A stretch of DNA of 5,250 nt from Clostridiales bacterium. Lineage in GTDB: Bacteria > Bacillota > Clostridia > Oscillospirales > Acutalibacteraceae. Made by a program: the position numbers and the translations under genes. Below, one piece after another: positions 1-5,250 of the stretch (its first letter is position 1; each line of letters begins with the position of its first letter). The stretch is taken from the NCBI GenBank assembly GCA_019417145.1, contig DXVY01000142.1, positions 1 through 5,250 of the forward strand, read 5' to 3'. The notes below the pieces were generated by a model. That model did not search any database, was not told where the DNA came from, and saw nothing but the letters and a program-made list of their open reading frames with translations.

Positions 1-1
1 A

Positions 2-1162
2 CTGATTGCCGAGGCCATGGAGAAGGTTTCCTCCGACGGCGTCATCACCGTGGAGGAGTCCAAGACCGCCGAGACCTATTCCGAGGTTGTGGAGGGCATG
101 CAGTTCGACCGGGGCTACATCACCCCCTACATGGCTACCGATACCGAGAAGATGGAGGCGGTCATCGACGAGCCGCTGATCCTGATCACCGATAAGAAGA
201 TTTCCAATATCCAGGAGATCCTGCCTCTGCTGGAGCAGATCGTCCAGTCCGGCAAGAAGCTGGTCATCGTAGCGGAGGATGTGGAGGGCGAGGCCCTTTC
301 CACCCTGATTGTGAACAAGCTGCGCGGCACCTTTACCTGTGTTGCCGTCAAGGCGCCCGGCTTTGGCGATCGCCGCAAGGAGATGCTGCAGGATATCGCC
401 ATTCTGACCGGCGGTCAGGTCATAACCGAGGAGCTGGGGCTCGAGCTTAAGGATACCACTATGGATCAGTTGGGCCGCGCGCGCCAGGTCAAGGTGGGCA
501 AGGAGAACACCATCATCGTGGACGGCGCCGGATCCTCCGATGCCATCAAGGCCCGCATTGGCCAGATCAAGGCGCAGATCGAGTCTACCACTTCTGATTT
601 CGACCGCGAGAAGCTGCAGGAGCGGCTGGCTAAGGTGTCCGGCGGCGTGGCTGTCATTAAGGTGGGTGCTGCCACCGAGATCGAGATGAAGGAGAAGAAG
701 CTCCGCATCGAGGACGCGCTGTCCGCCACCAAGGCCGCCGTGGAAGAAGGCATTGTGGCCGGCGGCGGCGTGGCTCTGGTCAACGCCATTGCGCCTGTGG
801 CCAAGCTTGTGGACGAGACCGAGGGCGACGAGAAGACCGGCGTACGTATTGTCCTGAAAGCGCTGGAGGCTCCCATTCGCCAGATCGCTGCCAACGCCGG
901 CCTGGAGGGTTCGGTCATCCTGGAGAAGATCCAGAGCAGCGACAAGGTCAATTATGGCTTTGACGCCTATAAGGAAACCTATACCGATATGATCTCCGCC
1001 GGCATTGTGGATCCCACCAAGGTCACCCGTTCGGCCCTGGAGAACGCCGCTTCGGTGGCTTCCATGGTGCTGACCACCGAGTCCCTGGTCGCCGACAAGA
1101 AGGAGGAGGCCGCTGCCGCCAACGCCGCCGCTGCGGCTGCCGGCGCAGGCGGAATGTATTAA
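2..1162 (+). CDS. groEL: GroEL chaperonin (Hsp60), N-terminus cut off by window edge
   Basis: This is the large subunit of the cytosolic GroEL/GroES folding machine, a double seven-membered ring that encloses unfolded proteins in an ATP-driven cycle. The frame is open from base 2, reading LIAEAMEKVSSDGVITVEES, which matches the family's LIAEAMDKVG..GVITVE segment. The ATG at 17 is therefore internal and not the start. Roughly the first 155-160 residues (equatorial N-terminal part with the ATP-binding loop) lie outside the window. Visible landmarks, in order: the VEGMQFDRGYI hinge/apical entry, KKISNIQEILPLLE, EDVEGEAL, KAPGFGDRRKEMLQDIA, then the strongly conserved KVSGGVAVIKVGAATE, the RIEDALSAT segment carrying the Asp equivalent to E. 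coli ATPase residue D398, VAGGGVAL, and DPTKVTRSALENAASVA. The C-terminus is alanine-rich and ends GAGGMY, with only one GGM instead of several. Lysine codons are almost all AAG, consistent with high expression. groES and any promoter are off the window to the left. Identity is essentially certain. Confidence 0.98.
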   Translation: MIAEAMEKVSSDGVITVEESKTAETYSEVVEGMQFDRGYITPYMATDTEKMEAVIDEPLILITDKKISNIQEILPLLEQIVQSGKKLVIVAEDVEGEALSTLIVNKLRGTFTCVAVKAPGFGDRRKEMLQDIAILTGGQVITEELGLELKDTTMDQLGRARQVKVGKENTIIVDGAGSSDAIKARIGQIKAQIESTTSDFDREKLQERLAKVSGGVAVIKVGAATEIEMKEKKLRIEDALSATKAAVEEGIVAGGGVALVNAIAPVAKLVDETEGDEKTGVRIVLKALEAPIRQIAANAGLEGSVILEKIQSSDKVNYGFDAYKETYTDMISAGIVDPTKVTRSALENAASVASMVLTTESLVADKKEEAAAANAAAAAAGAGGMY

Positions 1163-1180
1163 TCTCCATTACAAATAGCG

Positions 1181-1213
1181 AACCGCCCGTCTCTTATGAG
1201 ACGGGCGGTTTTT
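1181..1213 (+). terminator. Intrinsic terminator of groEL
   Basis: Nineteen bases after the groEL stop is a perfect 13-bp inverted repeat: arms at 1181-1193 (AACCGCCCGTCTC) and 1198-1210, with a four-base loop TTAT, running into five consecutive T (1209-1213). Short outer complements add to it: ACAAA at 1171-1175 can pair with TTTGT at 1211-1215, or AGCGA at 1177-1181 with TCGCT at 1215-1219. The T-run lies only on the + side, so it should mainly stop groEL transcription and not the convergent transporter operon. Confidence 0.95.
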
Positions 1214-1247
1214 GTCGCTTAATCCAAAAACCGGTTGGACTGGAGGT

Positions 1248-1293
1248 AGGCAGAGAAGGCTTCAGCGGAGTCTTTTCGTTGGAAAGCCTGCCT
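1248..1293. other. Imperfect hairpin (AGGCAG...CTGCCT)
   Basis: AGGCAG at 1248-1253 is complementary to CTGCCT at 1288-1293. The adjoining GCTT (1259-1262) is complementary to AAGC (1284-1287), giving a 10-bp stem interrupted by a five-base bulge (1254-1258) on one side and a loop of about 21 bases. There is no T-run on either side, so it does not look like a terminator. It is one of the secondary structures that make this intergenic region unusual. Confidence 0.4.
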
Positions 1294-1464
1294 TTGCGAA
1301 GCAAAAGTATACAGAACCGCAAAAAAACGATGGTATCGCATAGGCTGCTGGAGCCCGCTTACGGGAAGTAGGGGGGGATGGTAGGAGTCGGCGCCCTTTG
1401 AGGAGATAAGTCGGTGCCGGGCCCTTCTAGGGCCTATGCAAACCACCCATTCAGCGGAGGTCTT
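1261..1464. repeat. Short imperfect direct repeat pair within the intergenic region
   Basis: TTCAGCGGAGTCTT (1261-1274) recurs as TTCAGCGGAGGTCTT (1450-1464), identical except for one inserted G, with starts 189 bases apart. CCTGCC and CTTTGCG motifs lie to the right of both copies (1287-1297 for the first, 1507-1520 for the second), but in opposite order. A second, smaller pair is GTCGGCGCC (1387-1395) and GTCGGTGCC (1410-1418), eight of nine bases alike. The pairs suggest internal duplication or a composite repeat element; chance is possible at this length. Confidence 0.45.
1420..1434. other. Compact GC-rich hairpin
   Basis: GGCCCT (1420-1425) and AGGGCC (1429-1434) form a perfect six-base-pair stem around a three-base loop (TCT). 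A G:T wobble between 1419 and 1435 can extend it on the + strand. No T-run follows, so a termination role is not supported. It could be part of a folded RNA or of a repeat unit. Confidence 0.45.
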
Positions 1465-1497
1465 GACAGGCAGGACCCCGGGTAGGGGAGGGGGCGC

Positions 1498-1544
1498 AAA
1501 AGGCGTCTTTGCGACCTGCCCGCACGCAGGCAGGCCGCGAACGC
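1498..1544 (-). terminator. Probable terminator of the ABC exporter operon
   Basis: Read on the - strand, 17 bases after the transporter stop codon comes GCGGCCTGCC, an 8-base loop TGCGTGCG, then GGCAGGTCGC (core 1511-1538). The arms form a 10-bp stem with one G:U pair. The same position is an A/C mismatch when read on the + strand, so the structure favours - strand RNA. An outer GCGT/ACGC pairing (1541-1544 with 1503-1506) extends it, followed by CC (1503-1502 on the complement) and four T (1501-1498). The short T-run makes it weaker than the groEL terminator. An alternative hairpin CGCAAA/TTTGCG (1495-1513) overlaps its 3' arm. Confidence 0.6.
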
Positions 1545-1555
1545 TTTCAATATTC

Positions 1556-3451
1556 CTAGGCGCCGATGCTGTTCCCTGTGTACAGCTTATAATACCGGCC
1601 TTTCTGCTCAATTAGCTGTTCATGCGTTCCCCTCTCTATAATGCGCCCTTGTTCCAATACCATGATGCAATCGGCGTTTTTGACCGTAGACAGCCGATGC
1701 GCGATCACAAAGGTGGTGCGCCCGTTCATCAGTCGGTCCATGCCCTCCTGTACCAATGCTTCGGTCCGGGTATCGATGGAGGAGGTGGCCTCGTCCAGAA
1801 TCAAAACCGGCGGATCGGCGACGGCCGCTCTGGCAATGGCCAGAAGCTGCCGCTGGCCCTGGCTCAGGTTTGCGCCGTCGCCCGTCAGCACGGTCTGGTA
1901 GCCGTCGGGTAGCCGGCGGATGAAGCCGTCCGCATTGGCGAGCTTTGCGGCGGCGATGCATTGGTCGTCGGTGGCATCCAGCCGGCCGTATCGGATGTTG
2001 TCCATGACCGTTCCGGTAAACAGGTGGGTATCTTGTAAGACCATACCCAGGGAGCGTCGAAGATCCGGCTTCCTGATTTTATTGATATTGATGCCGTCAT
2101 ACCGGATTTTACCGTCTGCAATGTCATAAAAGCGGTTGATTAAATTGGTGATGGTGGTTTTTCCGGCGCCGGTGCTGCCAACAAAGGCGATTTTTTGTCC
2201 CGGGGTCGCATAGAGCTTGATATTATGAAGGACAATCTTGTTTTCTTCATATCCAAAATCCACGTCGTTGAAGACAACATCCCCGGCAAGCTTTGTATAG
2301 GTAACCGACCCGTCGGCCTTGTGGGGATGCTTCCACGCCCATATGCCGGTCCTTTTGCTTGTTTCCGACAGGCTTCCGTCCGGATTTTCCACGGCGTTGA
2401 CCAGCTCCACATAGCCGTGATCCTCCTCCGGCCGCTGGTCCATCAGGTTAAAGATCCGCTGGGCGCCCGCCATGGCCATCACAATGCTGTTGGTCTGCTG
2501 GCTGATCTGGCTCACCGGCTGGGTGGAATTTTTGTTCAGCGTAAGGAAGGAAACCAGCGTGCCCAGGGTCAGTCCCGCATAGCCGTTCAGCGCCAGAACG
2601 GCCCCGATGACGGCGCAGAGCACATAGCTGATATTTCCCAGGTTGGCGTTGACCGGCATGGTGATATTGGAAAAGGTATTGGCCTTATCGGCGCTTTCCC
2701 GTAGTTCTTGGTTCAGGCTGTGGAATTGCTCCAGGCTTTTTTCCTCGTGACAAAAGACCTTGACTATCCTTTGCCCATCCATCATTTCCTCGATATATCC
2801 GTTGACCCGTCCCAGGTCCTTTTGCTGTTTTGCAAAATAGACCGCGGATTTGCCGGCAATTTTGGATGTGACCAGCAGCATGACGCCGATCATGGCAAGG
2901 GTGAGAAGGGTCAGGGGAATATCCAAAACCAGCATACTCACAAAAGATGTAAGGATGGTCACCAGAGAATGGATGACCTGTGGGATGCTCTGGCTGATAA
3001 GCTGGCGCAGGGTGTCCACGTCGTTGGTATATACCGACATGATATCCCCGTGGGCATGGGTGTCGAAATACTTGATGGGCAGGGACTCCATATGCTGGAA
3101 CAACTGGACGCGAAGATTACGCATGGTTCCCTGGCTGACATTGACCATGATGCGGTTATAGGCGTAGGCGCAGATAATGCCTACAGCGTAGGTCCCCGCT
3201 ACGGAGAGCAGAGCGCCTGCCAGCGAAGAGAAATCCGGGATCTGCGCCTGCGTCAGTGGAAGGATATAGTCATCGATCAGGCTTTGCATGAACAGGGTGC
3301 CGCGCAGGGTGGCCAGGGCAGAGCCTAAAATGCAGACAACAACCAGGACAAACGAAAACTTATACTTTTTCCACATGTATTTGAGCACCCGTCCCAGCGT
3401 GGATACCAACTGTTTCTTATCTGTTTTGGTCCGTTTTACCGCTTCCATCAT
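1556..3451 (-). CDS. ABC exporter half-transporter, catalytic-site subunit (TM288/BmrD/LmrD-like)
   Basis: This 631-aa fused permease-ATPase is one half of a heterodimeric exporter in the cytoplasmic membrane. About six membrane segments lie at residues ~33-57, 74-100, 155-176, 178-197, 270-290 and 293-314, and the nucleotide-binding domain at ~390-625. Motifs: Walker A GSTGAGKT (425-432), Q-loop Q473, signature LSQGQ (529-533), Walker B LILDE with D553 and catalytic E554, D-loop SSID, switch H585 in IAHRLS. The signature has Gln where LSGGQ has Gly, as in the TM288-type subunit of asymmetric exporters. A linker of about 50 residues (~340-392, containing WAWKHPH) joins the two domains and is longer than in homodimeric MsbA-type proteins. 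The ATG at 3451 is preceded by AAGGA at nine bases and overlaps the upstream stop (ATGA); a second ATG follows directly. Multidrug or peptide export is the usual family role, but the substrate cannot be read from the sequence. Confidence 0.95.
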   Translation of the reverse strand: MMEAVKRTKTDKKQLVSTLGRVLKYMWKKYKFSFVLVVVCILGSALATLRGTLFMQSLIDDYILPLTQAQIPDFSSLAGALLSVAGTYAVGIICAYAYNRIMVNVSQGTMRNLRVQLFQHMESLPIKYFDTHAHGDIMSVYTNDVDTLRQLISQSIPQVIHSLVTILTSFVSMLVLDIPLTLLTLAMIGVMLLVTSKIAGKSAVYFAKQQKDLGRVNGYIEEMMDGQRIVKVFCHEEKSLEQFHSLNQELRESADKANTFSNITMPVNANLGNISYVLCAVIGAVLALNGYAGLTLGTLVSFLTLNKNSTQPVSQISQQTNSIVMAMAGAQRIFNLMDQRPEEDHGYVELVNAVENPDGSLSETSKRTGIWAWKHPHKADGSVTYTKLAGDVVFNDVDFGYEENKIVLHNIKLYATPGQKIAFVGSTGAGKTTITNLINRFYDIADGKIRYDGININKIRKPDLRRSLGMVLQDTHLFTGTVMDNIRYGRLDATDDQCIAAAKLANADGFIRRLPDGYQTVLTGDGANLSQGQRQLLAIARAAVADPPVLILDEATSSIDTRTEALVQEGMDRLMNGRTTFVIAHRLSTVKNADCIMVLEQGRIIERGTHEQLIEQKGRYYKLYTGNSIGA

Positions 3452-5214
3452 CGGACACCGTCCTTTCCCTTTGCCGCGGGCTGATCGAAGTCGCCGCCGC
3501 CCTCTGTTTGTGCTTTATAGATTTCCTGGTAGATTGTATTTTCTTTCAGCAGCTTTTCATGGGTATCGAATCCGTTTACAGTGCCGTTATCCAGAACCAA
3601 AATGCGGTCGGCGTCCTGGACGCTGGTGATGCGCTGGGCGATAATCAGTTTGGTTGTGCCGGGGATTTTTGTGGCAAAGGCTTGGCGGATCTTGGCGTCG
3701 GTGGCCGTATCCACCGCGCTGGTGGAATCGTCCAATATTAAGATTTTCGGCTTTTTTAAAAGCGCTCTAGCAATGCACAGCCGTTGTTTTTGTCCGCCGG
3801 ACACGTTGCTGCCGCCCTGCTCGATCCAGGTGTTATACTTATCCGGGAAACGCTGGATAAATTCGTCCGCGCAGGCCTGCCGGCAGGCTTCCCGGCATTC
3901 CTCTTCGGTGGCGTCCTCTTTGCCCCAGCGAAGATTGTCCAGTATGGTGCCGGAAAAGAGCACGTTTTTCTGGAGCACCACAGCCACCTGGTTGCGCAGC
4001 GCTTCCATGTCATAGACGCGGACGTCTTTGCCGCCCACGCATACGCTGCCTTGATCTACATCGTATAGCCGACTGATCAGGTTGACCAGGCTGGATTTGC
4101 CACAGCCGGTCCCGCCGATAATGCCGATGGTTTCGCCCGAGCGAATGTGTAGGTCGATGTCGCGGAGGGTTTCCTCCCCGCTTCCATGCTTATAGGAAAA
4201 GCGCACATGGTTAAAGTCAATCCGCCCGTCGGGAATATCTGTTTCGGGATGTGGGGGATTGGTCAGGTCGGCCTTTTCTTCCAATACTTCGGCAATACGC
4301 CTTCCGCTGGCGGCGCTCATGGTGATCATGACAAACACCATGGAAAGCATCATCAGGGACATAAGTACGCTCATAACATAGCTGAATAGGGAGGTGAGCT
4401 GGCCGGTGGTCAGGTCTCCCGCCACGATGAAATGGGCGCCGAACCAGGAAAGGGCAATAATGCAGCCGTACACAACCAGCATCATAACCGGGTTGTTGAG
4501 CGCCAGGGTCCCCTCCGCTTTCACAAACAGCCGATAAAGCTTTTCCGCCGCTTTCCGAAACTTGCTGTTTTCATGATCTTCCCGTACAAACGCCTTCACC
4601 ACACGGATAGCCGAGACATTTTCCTGTATGCTGGCGTTCAGATGGTCATATTTCTGAAATACCTGGTTAAACGCCCTTGTCGCCCTAATCATGATGCAGA
4701 ATAAGGCGGCTGCCAGAACTACAATGGCAAACAAAAAAATAGAACTGAGCCGAACGCTGATGAAAAAGCACATCACCATACTGCAAATCAGCATCAGCGG
4801 CGCCCTTACGGCGATGCGCAGTATCATCTGATACGCATTCTGAATATTTGTGACGTCGGTGGTCATACGGGTAACCAGCCCGGCCGTGCTGTATTTATCG
4901 ATATTGGAAAAGGAAAAGGTCTGTACATTTTCATAAATGGATTCCCGCAGATTGCAGGCAAAGCCGGATGACGCCCGCGCTGCAAACTTTCCCGCCAGAA
5001 CGCCGAACGCCAGGCTAAAAAAGGCCATGACAAGCATAATTCCGCCGTATAGGTAAACCTGGCCGATGTTTCCGGCTTCAATTCCTTTGTCGATAATAGA
5101 GGCCATAACAAACGGAATCAGCACCTCCATCAAGACCTCCAGGCCGGTGAAAAGGGGAGCCAGTAAAGACGCTTTTTTATAGTCCCGGACCTGCTTGAGC
5201 AATCTTCGAATCAT
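3448..5214 (-). CDS. ABC exporter half-transporter, degenerate-site subunit (TM287/BmrC/LmrC-like)
   Basis: This 588-aa fused permease-ATPase is the partner of the gene that overlaps its stop. Predicted membrane segments lie at about residues 17-40, 54-78, 135-153, 156-177, 242-266 and 273-298, and the ATPase domain at ~330-575. Motifs: Walker A GGTGCGKS (367-374), Q-loop Q415, canonical signature VSGGQ (471-475), Walker B ILILDD (491-496), D-loop SAVD, and IAQRIT at 526-531. D496 replaces the catalytic Glu and Q527 replaces the switch His, so its own Walker site should bind ATP but hydrolyse poorly. Its intact VSGGQ completes the competent site with the partner's Walker A, Glu and His. This division of labour is established for TM287/288, BmrCD and LmrCD. 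The ATG at 5214 has a strong AGGAGG eight bases upstream. The tail (~570-588) is hydrophilic and Gly/Lys/Asp-rich. The substrate is unknown; drug efflux is a family-level guess. Confidence 0.96.
   Translation of the reverse strand: MIRRLLKQVRDYKKASLLAPLFTGLEVLMEVLIPFVMASIIDKGIEAGNIGQVYLYGGIMLVMAFFSLAFGVLAGKFAARASSGFACNLRESIYENVQTFSFSNIDKYSTAGLVTRMTTDVTNIQNAYQMILRIAVRAPLMLICSMVMCFFISVRLSSIFLFAIVVLAAALFCIMIRATRAFNQVFQKYDHLNASIQENVSAIRVVKAFVREDHENSKFRKAAEKLYRLFVKAEGTLALNNPVMMLVVYGCIIALSWFGAHFIVAGDLTTGQLTSLFSYVMSVLMSLMMLSMVFVMITMSAASGRRIAEVLEEKADLTNPPHPETDIPDGRIDFNHVRFSYKHGSGEETLRDIDLHIRSGETIGIIGGTGCGKSSLVNLISRLYDVDQGSVCVGGKDVRVYDMEALRNQVAVVLQKNVLFSGTILDNLRWGKEDATEEECREACRQACADEFIQRFPDKYNTWIEQGGSNVSGGQKQRLCIARALLKKPKILILDDSTSAVDTATDAKIRQAFATKIPGTTKLIIAQRITSVQDADRILVLDNGTVNGFDTHEKLLKENTIYQEIYKAQTEGGGDFDQPAAKGKDGVR
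3461..3465 (-). promoter_or_regulatory. Ribosome binding site of the downstream ABC subunit
   Basis: AAGGA lies nine bases before the ATG at 3449-3451, inside the last codons of the upstream subunit and within a purine-rich AGGGAAAGGA stretch (3461-3470). This spacing favours the first of the two tandem ATG codons; the second would be twelve bases away. Together with the ATGA stop/start overlap it indicates translational coupling, suited to equal production of the two halves. Confidence 0.75.
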
Positions 5215-5217
5215 GCT

Positions 5218-5250
5218 TTATTCCTCCTTATCGTTTCCCGCTTCATATTC
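5218..5250 (-). CDS. Probable 3' end of an upstream operon gene (last ~10 codons)
   Basis: On the - strand the frame from the window edge reads EYEAGNDKEE and stops at TAA (5218-5220), three bases before the ATG of the 588-aa ABC subunit; the ribosome site is embedded in its last codons. Such spacing is typical of an operon. Exporter pairs of this type are often preceded by a MarR-family repressor gene, so that is a reasonable guess, but ten codons cannot identify a protein. A second frame is also open (NMKRETIRRNKA, stop TGA at 5211-5213, an ATGA overlap). Which one is used, if either, needs the flanking sequence. Confidence 0.4.
   Translation of the reverse strand, partial: EYEAGNDKEE
5223..5228 (-). 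promoter_or_regulatory. Strong ribosome binding site of the upstream ABC subunit
   Basis: AGGAGG, within AAGGAGGA (5222-5229), is eight bases before the ATG at 5212-5214. This near-consensus site fixes the start at that ATG. It overlaps the probable last codons of an upstream gene, so no separate promoter sits between them in this window. Confidence 0.9.

Larger units (their letters stand above)
1214..1497. other. Structured intergenic region without a convincing gene
   Basis: This stretch separates two convergent units. I find no RBS-led reading frame, no tRNA or rRNA, no CRISPR pattern and no transposase. It contains several hairpin-capable segments, short imperfect direct repeats, an A7 run (1321-1327), a G7 run (about 1372-1378) and a G-rich block (GGGTAGGGGAGGGGG, about 1480-1494). 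The - strand is open from 1611 to 1219 (130 codons). That frame begins inside the neighbouring ABC gene, has no ribosome site and has no recognisable domain, so I do not call it a gene. It could be a dispersed non-coding repeat, a decayed remnant or an untranslated region; the sequence alone does not decide. Confidence 0.6.

Noticed and set aside
127..951. - strand ORFs (91 and 161 codons) antisense to groEL
   Set aside because: They mirror the highly conserved groEL codons; Ser/Thr/Ala-rich products without motifs are typical shadows of GC-rich genes.
1306..1334. TATACT on the - strand (1306-1311) as a possible -10 box
   Set aside because: No acceptable -35 lies 16-18 bases upstream (ACCATC or a T-run), and it would lead only into the spacer and groEL antisense.
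1321..1338. Small hairpin CGAT-ACC-ATCG followed by T7 on the - strand, as another terminator
   Set aside because: The stem is only four base pairs, too weak to support a call. It might at most act as a backup to the hairpin at 1498-1544.
1463..1468. TTGACA, a perfect -35-like hexamer on the + strand in the spacer
   Set aside because: At the expected 16-18 base distance the sequence is G-rich (GGGGAGGGGG) with no -10-like element, and no gene follows on that strand.
1366..1494. G-runs as a possible G-quadruplex
   Set aside because: The densest block has only three runs of three or more G in close order, short of the usual four-run pattern unless the G5 run is split. The support is too thin.
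1219..1611. 130-codon - strand ORF covering the whole intergenic spacer
   Set aside because: It starts inside the 3' end of the ABC gene in another frame, has no ribosome site at its ATG, is rich in Pro/Arg/Ser, and shows no domain. Its length can be explained by a chance lack of stops in GC-rich DNA. A dispersed repeat producing spurious ORFs is more likely.
2195..3328. Long + strand ORFs (169 and 206 codons) antisense to the downstream ABC gene
   Set aside because: They lie wholly opposite well-conserved ABC exporter coding sequence, and their products (His/Gly/Gln-rich) resemble antisense translations with no recognisable family.

Overview
The window looks like a piece of a chromosome from a gut-type clostridial Firmicute. 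The best guess is an Oscillospiraceae/Ruminococcaceae-like lineage. This is judged from the moderately high GC, the strong AGGAGG-type ribosome binding sites, a GroEL rich in GAG/AAG codons, and an ABC exporter pair of a type common in Clostridia. The family-level placement is inference from sequence style, not from a search.

Layout: bases 2-1162 (+ strand) are the 3' three-quarters of groEL (chaperonin Hsp60), with its N-terminus cut off by the window edge. It is followed by a strong intrinsic terminator with a 13-bp perfect stem at 1181-1213. Bases 1214-1555 hold no convincing gene. They do carry several hairpins, short imperfect direct repeats and G-rich runs, and near the right end a probable terminator for the opposite strand. 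Bases 1556-5214 (- strand) are two translationally coupled genes for a heterodimeric ABC exporter (type IV fold, TM287/288, BmrC/BmrD or LmrC/LmrD class). The upstream subunit (588 aa) is at 3448-5214 and the downstream subunit (631 aa) at 1556-3451; they overlap by four bases (ATGA). The last ~33 bases are probably the 3' end of a further upstream gene in the same operon.

How the parts work together: the two ABC half-transporters have complementary defects. The 588-aa subunit has Asp instead of the catalytic Glu after Walker B and Gln instead of the switch His. The 631-aa subunit has intact Glu and His but an LSQGQ signature. Paired, they form one competent ATP site and one degenerate site, the hallmark of asymmetric heterodimeric exporters. 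groEL is a separate, convergent transcription unit and no functional link to the exporter is implied.

I do not see a new defence, mobile or RNA-guided system here. The least explained stretch is the structured convergent intergenic region (about 1220-1550), which may be a copy of a dispersed non-coding repeat.
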